From: Oscillospiraceae bacterium
GTDB lineage: Bacteria; Bacillota; Clostridia; Oscillospirales; Acutalibacteraceae
Direction of reading: 5' to 3'
NCBI GenBank assembly: GCA_025757685.1
Contig: CP107220.1
Span: forward strand, 707,501-771,500
Length of the DNA: 64,000 nucleotides
Positions 34,287-41,643 of the stretch are shown here, piece by piece. The position numbers and the translations under genes were made by a program. The notes beneath the pieces are model-generated. The model had not been told where the DNA came from. It worked only from the letters and a program-made list of their open reading frames with translations, and ran no database searches. Each line of letters starts with the position of its first letter. The first letter of the stretch is position 1.

Positions 34287-34315
34287 ATAATAGCACATAT
34301 CCCTGCAAAATGCAA
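34287..34315 (-). promoter_or_regulatory. Promoter of rpmB (minus strand)
   Basis: On the minus strand TTGCAT (34315-34310) and TATTAT (34292-34287) are separated by 17 bases. The leader of about 30 bases contains AAGGAGGTG. Confidence 0.75.
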
Positions 34316-34373
34316 GCACTTTTTGCCTAAATTTTCAAAAAAGACCGATTTTACGGTCAGCAAAAACTAAATG

Positions 34374-34402
34374 TTGATTTTATTTTTTATATATAATATA
34401 AT
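34374..34402 (+). promoter_or_regulatory. Promoter of recA
   Basis: TTGATT (34374-34379) and TATAAT (34397-34402) are 17 bases apart; an overlapping TATAAT at 34392 is too close to use this -35. No clear LexA operator is visible. A GACCG/CGGTC inverted repeat lies upstream at 34343-34358. Confidence 0.65.
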
Positions 34403-34432
34403 AAGAGAGATGATTTTGACGGAGGAATACAT

Positions 34433-35611
34433 ATGGCTGCGGATAAAAAAAGTAAGAAACTGGACAAAACCGACAAAGCAACAGACAAGCAGACGGCGCT
34501 GGAAAATGCGCTCAAGCAAATTGAAAAGCAGTACGGCGCAGGTGCCATTATGCGCCTGGGTGAGAACAAGCACCTGAATGTGGCTGCTATCTCCACCGGC
34601 TCTCTGTCCTTGGACATTGCCACCGGTATTAACGGCCTGCCCAAGGGCCGTATCGTAGAGATCTACGGCCCGGAGTCCAGTGGTAAGACCACCCTGGCGC
34701 TTCACTGTGTGGCAGAGGCGCAAAAGGCCGGCGGCCAGGCTGCGTTTATTGATGCGGAGCATGCGCTGGATCCTATTTATGCCGCTAACCTGGGCGTGGA
34801 TGTGGACTCTCTTTTGGTAGCCCAGCCGGACTACGGTGAGCAAGCGCTGGAGATTGCCGAGCAGTTGGCACGCTCCGGTGCCATTGACATTATTGTTGTG
34901 GACTCTGTGGCGGCACTGGTGCCCAGAACGGAAATTGACGACGATATGGGCGACTCCCATGTGGGCTTGCACGCCCGTCTGATGAGCCAGGCGATGCGTA
35001 AATTGGCCGGTGCAATCAACAAATCCAACACCCTGATCATTTTTATCAACCAGTTGCGTGAGAAGGTGGGTGTGGTGTACGGCAACCCGGAGGTGACCAC
35101 CGGCGGTCGAGCACTGAAGTTCTACGCCTCTATGCGTATTGATGTGCGTAAGGGCGAGCAGCTGAAGAATTCCGACAATCAGTTCATTGGTTCTCGCACG
35201 AAAGTGAAGATTGTAAAGAACAAGGTGGCTCCGCCGTTCCGTTGTGCGGAGTTTGATATTATGTACGGCACCGGCATCAGCAAAGAGGGCGAGATCCTGG
35301 ATCTGGGCGTAGAGTACGGCGTAATCAAGAAAGGCGGCTCCTGGTTCTCTTACGGTGATCGCCGACTTGGACAGGGTCGTGACAATGTAAAGCAGCTGAT
35401 CAAGGACGAGCCGGCGTTTGCGGCCCAGCTGGAGCAGGAGATTAAAGAAAAGATCGCCGAGGTGCAGGCTGCTTCTGACAAAAAATATCAGCCGAAAGCA
35501 GCACCCAAGGCGGATACGGAGCCGGAACCGGCAGAGGAGAACGCTGCCCGCCAGACCCGTGCGGCAGCCCGCGCCAAGTTGGACATTGCCGTAGAGGATG
35601 ACGACGAGTAA
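34433..35611 (+). CDS. recA: Recombinase RecA
   Basis: The 392-residue ATPase forms filaments on single-stranded DNA for strand exchange and SOS induction. Walker A GPESSGKTTL (about residue 79), IDAEHALDP, the Walker B region IIVVDSVAALVPR, loop 2 INQLREKVGVVYGNPEVTTGG and ALKFYAS are all intact. The C-terminal tail (about 340-392) is acidic and Ala-rich and ends in DDDE. GGAGGAATA is the ribosome site. The stop shares one base with the recX start (TAATG), so the inhibitor RecX is coupled to RecA. Confidence 0.98.
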   Translation: MAADKKSKKLDKTDKATDKQTALENALKQIEKQYGAGAIMRLGENKHLNVAAISTGSLSLDIATGINGLPKGRIVEIYGPESSGKTTLALHCVAEAQKAGGQAAFIDAEHALDPIYAANLGVDVDSLLVAQPDYGEQALEIAEQLARSGAIDIIVVDSVAALVPRTEIDDDMGDSHVGLHARLMSQAMRKLAGAINKSNTLIIFINQLREKVGVVYGNPEVTTGGRALKFYASMRIDVRKGEQLKNSDNQFIGSRTKVKIVKNKVAPPFRCAEFDIMYGTGISKEGEILDLGVEYGVIKKGGSWFSYGDRRLGQGRDNVKQLIKDEPAFAAQLEQEIKEKIAEVQAASDKKYQPKAAPKADTEPEPAEENAARQTRAAARAKLDIAVEDDDE

Positions 35612-36222
35612 TGCGCCTGACCCATCAACTCGGGCGAGGCACCAAGGTGCACCTGCTGTTGGATGATGAATACCAAATCACCACCAGCACCACCTTTTGG
35701 GCAGAGCATTACCTGCCGGATGGTACGGAGATCAGCGAGGACGACTGGCAGCTTTTGGTGCAGCAGATCAACGAGCGCAAGGCGCTGAACAAAGCAGTGG
35801 AGCTGCTGTCTCACCGGGATCATTCCGCTAAGGAACTGCGGGACAAACTATTGCGCACCGCAGACTCGGACGCTGCGGACAAAGCGGTGGCACAAATGCT
35901 GGATGCCGGTTATCTGGACGACGAGAAATATGCGCGACGACTGGTGCGCCACCTGATTGAGGATAAAAAATGCTCGGCATACCACGCACGGCAGGAGTGC
36001 CAAAAGCGGGGGATTGACCGTGAGATTATTGACCGTGCCCTTGCAGAGCAGGCGCCGGACAATGTGCAAACTGCAAAGGACTTGATCCTGCGCAAATACA
36101 GCAGAAAATTACAGCAAGAAGACGGACGGCAAAAGGTGATGGCTGCGCTGGCACGGCGCGGGTTCGGCTATCACGATATTCAGGCCGCCTTGGAACAACT
36201 GGAAGATGAAGAATACTTATAA
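35611..36222 (+). CDS. recX: Regulatory protein RecX
   Basis: The 203-residue protein modulates RecA filaments. Tandem three-helix RecX repeats are seen: KAVELLSHRDHSAKELRDKLL, DAGYLDDEKYARRLVRHLIED, CSAYHARQECQKRGIDREII and the final GFGYHDIQAALEQL. It starts on the last base of recA, and its end overlaps rimO by 17 bases. Four genes, recA-recX-rimO-pgsA, therefore form one overlapping operon. Confidence 0.93.
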   Translation: MRLTHQLGRGTKVHLLLDDEYQITTSTTFWAEHYLPDGTEISEDDWQLLVQQINERKALNKAVELLSHRDHSAKELRDKLLRTADSDAADKAVAQMLDAGYLDDEKYARRLVRHLIEDKKCSAYHARQECQKRGIDREIIDRALAEQAPDNVQTAKDLILRKYSRKLQQEDGRQKVMAALARRGFGYHDIQAALEQLEDEEYL

Positions 36223-37552
36223 AGTCGGCATGATCTCATTGGGCTGCCCAAAGAACCAGGTCGACGGCGAATTGTTATTAGAAAAATTAAGTGAAAACGG
36301 ATTTCAAATCGTGCAGCGCATGGAAGACAGCGACTTGATGATCGTTAACACCTGTGGCTTTATTGAGGACGCTAAGCGAGAGGCCATTGAGACCATCTTG
36401 GAGGTGGCCCAGTATAAGGCCGCCGGCGTGATCTCTGCCATTGTGGTCACAGGCTGCCTGGCTGAGCGCTACCAGGACCAGGTGATGGAGGAGATTCCGG
36501 AGGTGGACGCTGTCATTGGTATCGGTGCCAATGCGGATATTGTTAAGGTGTGCCAAAAGGCGCTGTGTGGCGTTCAGACTAACTTTTTTCCTTGCAAAGA
36601 GTTGCTGCCTTTGGAGGGTGAAAGAATGCTTTCCACGCCCGCTCACTGGGCTTATTTGAAGATCAGTGACGGCTGCTCAAACTGCTGCTCCTATTGCGCC
36701 ATTCCCGGTATTCGCGGACCGTTCCGCTCTCGTCCTATGGAGAGCGTGGTGATGGAGGCGGAGAGCCTGGCCAAGCGGGGAGTCAAGGAATTGATCTTAA
36801 TTGCCCAGGATACCACCCTGTATGGCAAGGATCTGTACGGCAAGTATTGCCTGGCAGAGCTGCTGCGTCGGCTGGTACAGATTGACGGGATCCGCTGGAT
36901 TCGGCTGTACTATTGCTACCCGGATCGGATCACCGATGAACTGATCGATGTAATCGCCAATGAGAACAAAATTTGCCCCTATATTGATATTCCCTTGCAG
37001 CATTGCAACGGCGATGTGCTGCGCGCCATGAACCGCTATGGCAATTATGACTCCTTGCGGCAGCTGATTTCCAATATGCGCCGGCGTATTCCCGGTTTGG
37101 CGCTGCGTACCACCTTTATGGTAGGCTTCCCCGGTGAGACCCAGGCACAGTTTGAAGAACTGTGTCGGTTTGTAAAGGAAATGGAATTTGACAAAATGGG
37201 CTGCTTTGCGTACAGCCCTGAGGAGGACACCCCCGCTGCCGAATTTCCGAACCAAGTGCCGGAGGAGGAAAAGACCGCCCGGGCGGACGCGCTGATGGAT
37301 GTGCAGTTTGATGTGACCGCTGCAGTGAACCCGCGCCGGGTAGGGGAGACCTACACCGCCGTGATCGACGGCCCGGACAGTAAGGAGAACACCTACGCCG
37401 GACGGTGCTATTTTGACTCGCCGGAGATCGACAGCAACATTTGGATCCATTCCGCTGTGCCGCTGGAGACCGGCAGCTTTGTGCAGGTGCGTGTAACCGG
37501 CACGGAAGAATATGACCTGTTAGGAGAGTATGTAGATGAACCTGCCCAATAA
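36206..37552 (+). CDS. rimO: Ribosomal protein S12 methylthiotransferase RimO
   Basis: The 448-residue radical-SAM enzyme adds a methylthio group to Asp88 of S12. The N-terminal UPF0004 domain has MISLGCPKNQVDGE, VNTCGFIEDAK and VTGCLAERY (three cluster cysteines). Radical SAM CSNCCSYC lies at about 157, and a C-terminal TRAM domain follows. The CPKNxVDxE start and GFIEDAKRE are RimO hallmarks and separate it from the mtaB gene elsewhere in the window. It overlaps recX (17 bases) and pgsA (17 bases). Confidence 0.96.
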   Translation: MKNTYKVGMISLGCPKNQVDGELLLEKLSENGFQIVQRMEDSDLMIVNTCGFIEDAKREAIETILEVAQYKAAGVISAIVVTGCLAERYQDQVMEEIPEVDAVIGIGANADIVKVCQKALCGVQTNFFPCKELLPLEGERMLSTPAHWAYLKISDGCSNCCSYCAIPGIRGPFRSRPMESVVMEAESLAKRGVKELILIAQDTTLYGKDLYGKYCLAELLRRLVQIDGIRWIRLYYCYPDRITDELIDVIANENKICPYIDIPLQHCNGDVLRAMNRYGNYDSLRQLISNMRRRIPGLALRTTFMVGFPGETQAQFEELCRFVKEMEFDKMGCFAYSPEEDTPAAEFPNQVPEEEKTARADALMDVQFDVTAAVNPRRVGETYTAVIDGPDSKENTYAGRCYFDSPEIDSNIWIHSAVPLETGSFVQVRVTGTEEYDLLGEYVDEPAQ

Positions 37553-38102
37553 AATCACTGTATTTCGCTTTGCCTGCATTCCGTTTTTGCTGGCGGCGTC
37601 TTTGATCCAATTTCCGTACCACTGGAGCGTGGCGCTGGTGATCTACTTTATCGCCTGTATGAGCGATAAGGCAGACGGTATTATTGCCCGCAAGCAGGGA
37701 CTGGTTACGGACTTCGGGAAACTGATGGATCCGCTGTCCGATAAGTCATTAGTGCTGGCTGCTTACCTTGTATTTGTGAATATGGGCTGGCACACAGAGC
37801 TGGTGATTATGCTGATGATGGCCCGGGAATTCTTGGTAGCCGGTATTCGGATGGCTGCCGCTGCGGAGGGCGAGGTGATCGCTGCCAATCAGTTTGGCAA
37901 GGCAAAGACCTTCTTGCAAATGTCCACTACCGGTCTGACCTATCTGCTGCTTGCCATCGGTGAGGGCGCGGCGGATATTACCACCTCTACACCCTGGCTG
38001 AATGTGTACTGCACCATTGCCTTTTGGGTAGTGGCTGTGGTAACGGTGCTGTCCGGTATTGTCTATGCCAAAGACGGCTGGCACCTGATCCGCACAAAAT
38101 AA
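37536..38102 (+). CDS. pgsA: CDP-diacylglycerol-glycerol-3-phosphate phosphatidyltransferase
   Basis: The 188-residue membrane enzyme makes phosphatidylglycerol phosphate. The start MNLPNKITVFRFACIPF is typical. The CDP-alcohol motif runs SDKADGIIARKQGLVTDFGKLMDPLSDK: its first Asp of D-G-x2-A-R is present (ADGIIAR), and the G-x3-D-x3-D end reads GKLMDPLSD. At least four further hydrophobic helices follow. It overlaps the rimO end and closes the recA operon. Confidence 0.95.
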   Translation: MNLPNKITVFRFACIPFLLAASLIQFPYHWSVALVIYFIACMSDKADGIIARKQGLVTDFGKLMDPLSDKSLVLAAYLVFVNMGWHTELVIMLMMAREFLVAGIRMAAAAEGEVIAANQFGKAKTFLQMSTTGLTYLLLAIGEGAADITTSTPWLNVYCTIAFWVVAVVTVLSGIVYAKDGWHLIRTK

Positions 38103-38105
38103 GTG

Positions 38106-38133
38106 TTGCAAAATTGCATTTTTTTGCTATAAT
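38106..38133 (+). promoter_or_regulatory. Promoter of the cysE-cysS T-box unit
   Basis: TTGCAA (38106-38111) and TATAAT (38128-38133) are separated by 16 bases, directly after pgsA. The transcript would begin with the T-box stem I. Confidence 0.75.
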
Positions 38134-38139
38134 GATAAT

Positions 38140-38388
38140 AACCTACATGTAAATGCGCAGAAAGGGAGAAGTACCTGCACCCCTGGCAGAAAGAGAGCGC
38201 GCCGAATGCTGAAAGGCGCGTATGCTAAGCGGCAGCGAAATGCACCCGGGAGCAGTGCGGCGGAAATGAGTATGCCGCAACGGTTTGCCCCGTTACCGGC
38301 CAAAGCGTTAGCTTGAGTATAAACAAGAGTGGAACCGCAGTATCGTTTTATTGCCTCTGTCAAATAGACAGGGGCATATTTTTTTGGA
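38140..38388 (+). ncRNA. Cysteine-specific T-box leader upstream of cysE-cysS
   Basis: T-box RNAs bind uncharged tRNA and prevent termination. The conserved parts appear in order: AGAGAGCGCG with a GCTGAAAGGCGC stem-I loop (about 38192-38220), the specifier region GAAATGCACC with codon TGC (Cys) at 38241-38243, and the T-box GAGTGGAACCGC at about 38326-38337. A terminator helix follows (GCCTCTGTC 38353-38361, GACAGGGGC 38367-38375, then a T-run). A cysteine specifier fits both downstream genes, so low charged tRNA-Cys should raise serine acetyltransferase and cysteinyl-tRNA synthetase. This fills the 293-base gap before cysE. Confidence 0.9.
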
Positions 38389-38395
38389 GGTTTCT

Positions 38396-39037
38396 ATGTT
38401 TGAACGATATAAAGAGGATATTCAGTGCTTTATGGAGCACGACCCGGCAGCCCGCTCTCCGATTGAGATCGTGTTGCTGTACCCGGGTTTTAAGGCCCTG
38501 CGCAGTCACCGCAAGGCGCAGTGGTTCTTAAATCACAAAATGCCGTTTATCGCCCGTTATATCAGCCAGCGCACGGCGCATAAGACCGGGATCGAGATTC
38601 ATCCGGGCGCCAAGATCGGTCGGCGGGTGTGTATTGACCACGGCAATGGGATTGTGATCGGTGAGACCACGGAAGTGGGCGACGATGTGATGATCTACCA
38701 GGGGGTGACCCTGGGTGGTACCGGCAAGGACCTGGGCAAGCGCCACCCCACCATTGAGAACGGCGTGATGATCGGCTCCGGTGCTAAGGTGTTGGGCCCC
38801 ATTACCATTGGCCGAAATGCCAAGGTGGCCGCAGGCGCGGTAGTGGTCAAGGATGTGGAACCCAATTGTACCGTGGTTGGCGTGCCCGGCGAGGTGGTGC
38901 GCATTGACGGCGAGCGGGTAGACGATCTGGACCAGATCAATCTGCCGGATCCGGTGATGAATGCCATTCAACAGAATGAAGCCAAAATCAATGCCTTGCA
39001 GGCAGAGATTGAAAAATTAAAGGAGCAGATCAAATGA
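38396..39037 (+). CDS. cysE: Serine O-acetyltransferase
   Basis: The 213-residue enzyme makes O-acetylserine, the first step of cysteine synthesis. The short N-terminus (MFERYKEDIQCFMEHDPAARS) matches the EpsC-like short form found in Firmicutes. The left-handed beta-helix carries the hexapeptide repeats GIEIHPGAKIGRRVCIDHGNGIVIGETT, with catalytic DHG and substrate-binding residues, and TLGGTGKDLGKRHPTI. A C-terminal coiled tail (about 190-213) follows. The ATG follows TGGAGG. It overlaps cysS by four bases under T-box control. Confidence 0.95.
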   Translation: MFERYKEDIQCFMEHDPAARSPIEIVLLYPGFKALRSHRKAQWFLNHKMPFIARYISQRTAHKTGIEIHPGAKIGRRVCIDHGNGIVIGETTEVGDDVMIYQGVTLGGTGKDLGKRHPTIENGVMIGSGAKVLGPITIGRNAKVAAGAVVVKDVEPNCTVVGVPGEVVRIDGERVDDLDQINLPDPVMNAIQQNEAKINALQAEIEKLKEQIK

Positions 39038-40428
39038 AGATTTTTAACACACTGACCAGACAAAAAGAGGTGTTCAAACCCATGGACCCTCAGGAAGTGA
39101 AAATTTATGCCTGCGGGCCTACGGTGTATAATTTTATCCATATCGGCAACGCTCGGCCGCTGTGCGTGTTTGATGTGCTGCGCCGCTACCTGGAGTATCG
39201 GGGCTACGGCGTTAAGTTTGTGCAGAATTTTACGGACATTGACGACAAGATCATTAAGCGTGCCAACGAGGAGGGCAAGACCTATCAGGAGATCTCCGAG
39301 ACTTATATTAAGGAGTTTTGGACGGACGCCAAGGGCCTCAATGTGCGGGAGGCTTCCGTGCACCCCAGAGCCACGGAAAACATTGACGAGATCATTGATA
39401 TTATCCGCACCTTAGAGGAAAAAGGCTACGCCTACGCAGTCAACGGCGATGTGTATTTCCGTACCCGCAAGGACCAGGGTTACGGCAAGCTGTCTCACCA
39501 GCCTATTGAAGACCTGGAGAGCGGCGCTCGCATTGCCGTAGGCGAGCAAAAAGAGGATCCGCTGGACTTTGCGCTGTGGAAAGCAGCCAAGCCGGGCGAG
39601 CCGTACTGGGAGTCTCCCTGGGGGCAGGGCAGACCCGGCTGGCATATTGAGTGCTCAGCGATGAACCGCCGGTACTTAGGTCCCACCATTGACCTGCACT
39701 GCGGCGGTCAGGACCTGATCTTTCCCCACCATGAAAATGAGATTGCCCAGAGTGAGTGCGCCAATGGTTGCACCTTTGCCAACTACTGGATGCACAACGG
39801 CTATATCAATGTGGACAATGTGAAGATGAGCAAGTCTCTGGGTAACTTTAAGACTGTGCGGGAGATTGCCGATGCCTACGGTTATGAGGTGATCCGCTAC
39901 TTTTTGATCTCTGCCCACTACCGCACGCCCATTAACTATAATTTGGAGATCATTGAGCAGTGCAAGTCTGCTTTGGAGCGGCTGTACACTTGCCGGGACA
40001 GTCTGGACTTTGCCCTGAAAAACGCTTCTGTCGATACCCCGGACGATCCGCAGCTGCTGGCGGATATTGCCGCTCATCGAGATGCGTTTATTACCGCCAT
40101 GGATGATGATTTGAATACTGCAGACGGTATTTCCGCTGTGTTTGAGCTGGTGTATGACATTAACACCCGTATTTTGGACAAGACCGTTTCTCCCGCCGTG
40201 TGCCAAGCGGCAGCCGATCTGTTTGACGAGCTGTGCGGCGTGTTGGGTATTCTCTATAATCGTAAGTCCAACGATGTGGACGCAGAGATCGAGTCGCTGA
40301 TCGCTCAGCGGCAGAAAGCCCGGAAGAATAAGGACTTTGCCACCGCGGACCGTATTCGGGACGAACTGAAAGAGCGGGGTATTCTCTTAAAAGACACCCC
40401 TCAGGGCGTTACCTGGACCAAGGCGTAA
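39034..40428 (+). CDS. cysS: Cysteinyl-tRNA synthetase
   Basis: The 464-residue class I synthetase has the zinc-site YACGPTVYNFIHIGNARP at about 25-42 (including HIGN), the zinc-binding ECSAMNRRYLG...CGGQDLIFPHHENEIAQSE stretch, KMSKS at about 265 and the C-terminal helical tRNA-binding domain. Length matches the family. It is coupled to cysE by an ATGA overlap and shares its Cys T-box. Confidence 0.97.
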   Translation: MKIFNTLTRQKEVFKPMDPQEVKIYACGPTVYNFIHIGNARPLCVFDVLRRYLEYRGYGVKFVQNFTDIDDKIIKRANEEGKTYQEISETYIKEFWTDAKGLNVREASVHPRATENIDEIIDIIRTLEEKGYAYAVNGDVYFRTRKDQGYGKLSHQPIEDLESGARIAVGEQKEDPLDFALWKAAKPGEPYWESPWGQGRPGWHIECSAMNRRYLGPTIDLHCGGQDLIFPHHENEIAQSECANGCTFANYWMHNGYINVDNVKMSKSLGNFKTVREIADAYGYEVIRYFLISAHYRTPINYNLEIIEQCKSALERLYTCRDSLDFALKNASVDTPDDPQLLADIAAHRDAFITAMDDDLNTADGISAVFELVYDINTRILDKTVSPAVCQAAADLFDELCGVLGILYNRKSNDVDAEIESLIAQRQKARKNKDFATADRIRDELKERGILLKDTPQGVTWTKA

Positions 40429-40440
40429 AATCGCATAAAA

Positions 40441-40472
40441 GAGAGCCTATCTGTAATGGATAGGCTCTTGTC
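40441..40472 (+). terminator. Terminator after cysS
   Basis: GAGCCTATC and GATAGGCTC form a 9-bp stem around TGTAATG (40443-40467). It lies between the convergent cysS and queT ends and probably serves both. Confidence 0.75.
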
Positions 40473-40486
40473 AGTTCTGTTCGGTT

Positions 40487-41020
40487 TTATTTGGTAAACA
40501 GCTTTTGGTCCAGCTTTCGCTTGACGATCACCACATACAGCAGCGTGCCCAGCACCAGCATGACCCCTAACTCACCCAAGGCTACTAAGCCCCCTTGGGT
40601 CAAAAAGCTGATCCAGTTGAACTTGCCGTCAATGAAGAATACCTCAATCTCCCAGCCGACAATCACACCGTTCCACAGAGCCGGCATCAGCAGGGACAGG
40701 AGGGGATAATTTTTGATTTTTACCTGCCGCAGGGCGTACATACAACTGGTGGCACCCAGTGTAGCCAGGGAACCGAAGATCATATCCAGCGGCAGCCCGG
40801 CGCCGATATTCACCAGGTTGGACAGCACGCAGCCCAGGGTCAGCCCCGGAATAGCGGCAGGGGTAAATAGCGCCAACACATTCAGCGCTTCCGACACACG
40901 GAATTGCACCGCCGCGGAGGTGGTGCCCGGCAGCAGCAGATTTTGGGCGTAGGTCAGCGCCGCGTACATGGCGGCAATGCCTGCGGTTTGGGCAATGAAC
41001 AGTACTTTTTTGTTCTTCAT
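40487..41020 (-). CDS. queT: Queuosine-precursor transporter QueT
   Basis: The 177-residue membrane protein of about five or six helices matches the QueT family, the substrate-binding S component of an ECF transporter for queuosine precursors. The N-terminal IAQTAGIAAMYAALTY, VQFRVSEALNVLALFTPAAIPGLTLGCVLSNL and the C-terminal helix are characteristic. I chose ATG 41020 (MKNKKVLFIAQ), which follows AAGGAGC; a longer frame would absorb the leader. The leader looks like a preQ1 riboswitch, which supports the substrate. Confidence 0.92.
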   Translation of the reverse strand: MKNKKVLFIAQTAGIAAMYAALTYAQNLLLPGTTSAAVQFRVSEALNVLALFTPAAIPGLTLGCVLSNLVNIGAGLPLDMIFGSLATLGATSCMYALRQVKIKNYPLLSLLMPALWNGVIVGWEIEVFFIDGKFNWISFLTQGGLVALGELGVMLVLGTLLYVVIVKRKLDQKLFTK

Positions 41021-41097
41021 TCGATTTTGCTCCTTAGTTTTGTTTTTAGAAGACAACGGCCGGTTGCCGTCGCCTGGTCAGGATTTTGCGAACTGAC
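41021..41097 (-). ncRNA. Candidate preQ1 riboswitch in the queT leader
   Basis: From the promoter, the minus-strand leader begins near 41097. It contains a GTCAG/CTGAC hairpin with an 11-base TTCGC-type loop, a second hairpin (CGACGG/CCGTTG, about 41075-41053), and an A-rich tail TAAAAACAAAACTAAGGAG that includes the ribosome site. A loop, an A-rich tail and a sequestered ribosome site are preQ1-class features. The inserted second hairpin suggests class III, reported upstream of queT in Ruminococcaceae, rather than class I. The class call rests on memory of the family and needs a covariance search. Confidence 0.6.
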
Positions 41098-41103
41098 GGT
41101 GGT

Positions 41104-41132
41104 ATTATAGCGCAAGGTTGGCCAAAATGCAA
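41104..41132 (-). promoter_or_regulatory. Promoter of queT (minus strand)
   Basis: On the minus strand TTGCAT (41132-41127) and TATAAT (41109-41104) are separated by 17 bases, placing the start at the 5' edge of the structured leader. Confidence 0.8.
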
Positions 41133-41205
41133 GGCGTATTCGTAGAAATTGCTTTTTGCACCGTTTTTGCAGCGAAAAGAATTTACGGTGTACGGCAAAA
41201 AAGTA

Positions 41206-41234
41206 TTGACTATTGTTGCTTTGAGTGGTATTAT
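41206..41234 (+). promoter_or_regulatory. Promoter of the tRNA pair
   Basis: TTGACT (41206-41211) and TATTAT (41229-41234) with a 17-base spacer lie 24 bases before the first tRNA. Confidence 0.75.
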
Positions 41235-41258
41235 ATGTAAGTCATCTTGATTGGTTAC

Positions 41259-41335
41259 GGGCCATTAGCTCAGTTGGTCAGAGCCACCGGCTCATAACCG
41301 GTTGGTCCGGGGTTCGAGTCCCTGATGGCCCACCA
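41259..41335 (+). tRNA. tRNA with anticodon CAT (Met, or Ile2 after lysidine modification)
   Basis: The complete cloverleaf has a 7-bp acceptor stem GGGCCAT/ATGGCCC, an anticodon stem ACCGG/CCGGT around CTCATAA, a T-arm with GTTCGAGTC, discriminator A and an encoded CCA. It lacks the initiator-type C1:A72 mismatch, so it is not the initiator. C4:G69 and C5:G68 and its close likeness to Bacillus tRNA-Ile2 (from memory) make a lysidine-modified Ile tRNA possible; elongator Met is the other reading. Confidence 0.9.
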
Positions 41336-41342
41336 TGGATAT

Positions 41343-41418
41343 AGGGGTATAGCTCAGTTGGTAGAGCAGCGGTCTCCAAAACCGCGTGCCGAGGGTTCAA
41401 GTCCTTCTGCCCCTGCCA
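41343..41418 (+). tRNA. tRNA-Trp (anticodon CCA)
   Basis: The acceptor stem AGGGGTA/TGCCCCT (with one T-G pair), anticodon loop CTCCAAA in a GCGGT/ACCGC stem, T-arm GTTCAAGTC, discriminator G and an encoded CCA form a full tRNA. It follows the CAT tRNA by seven bases. Pieces of its 3' end recur downstream in a palindromic element. Confidence 0.96.
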
Positions 41419-41421
41419 AAA

Positions 41422-41450
41422 CAAAAAGACACCTGCGGGTGTCTTTTTAT
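41422..41450 (+). terminator. Terminator of the tRNA pair
   Basis: AAAAAGACACC and GGGTGTCTTTTT form a stem around a short TGC loop, followed by a T-rich run, directly after the tRNA-Trp CCA. Confidence 0.88.
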
Positions 41451-41462
41451 TTTGTTGTTAAA

Positions 41463-41567
41463 GCAGAAGGACTTGAACTACGAAATTCAAAAGTGCTTGC
41501 ACTTTTGACAGTAAACAGTCCGGTGGACTGTTTACGCATTGAGTTGATTATAAAGCCCCTGCCAAAA
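41463..41567 (+). repeat. Palindromic element bounded by tRNA-Trp 3'-end fragments
   Basis: A 16-base perfect inverted copy of the tRNA-Trp T-arm and acceptor part lies at 41463-41478 (original at 41395-41410). Two perfect hairpins follow: CAAAAGTGC/GCACTTTTG (41488-41507) and GTAAACAGTCC/GGACTGTTTAC (41511-41535). A 13-base direct copy of the tRNA end, GCCCCTGCCAAAA, closes it at 41555-41567 (original at 41409-41421). The short frame that runs through this region has no ribosome site and is not counted as a gene. The origin is unknown; a mobile or recombination-derived repeat is the likeliest reading. Confidence 0.7.
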
Positions 41568-41596
41568 AAAGCACCGAATTTTCGGTGCTTTTTTCC
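41565..41596 (+). terminator. Second terminator after the tRNA-derived element
   Basis: AGCACCGAA (41570-41578) and TTCGGTGCT (41581-41589) form a perfect stem, with A- and T-runs at either side. Like the first terminator, it directly follows a CCCCTGCCAAAA tRNA tail. It may also end the minus-strand MATE gene. Confidence 0.85.
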
Positions 41597-41643
41597 TTTA
41601 TTTATGCTGTTTAGAGCGCACCTGTTTTGATAAAATAAGAATT

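Noticed and set aside
34343..34358. GACCG/CGGTC inverted repeat upstream of recA as a LexA operator.
   Set aside because: It does not match the Firmicute GAAC-N4-GTTC type and lies upstream of the -35 box; it may be only a weak hairpin.
41325..41630. A 101-codon plus-strand frame running through tRNA-Trp and the palindromic element.
   Set aside because: It translates a tRNA, two terminators and palindromes and has no ribosome site; this is a known type of false gene.
41259..41643. An integrated phage or island at the tRNA pair.
   Set aside because: The repeated tRNA tail is only about 150 bases away and there is no integrase or cargo gene between the copies.
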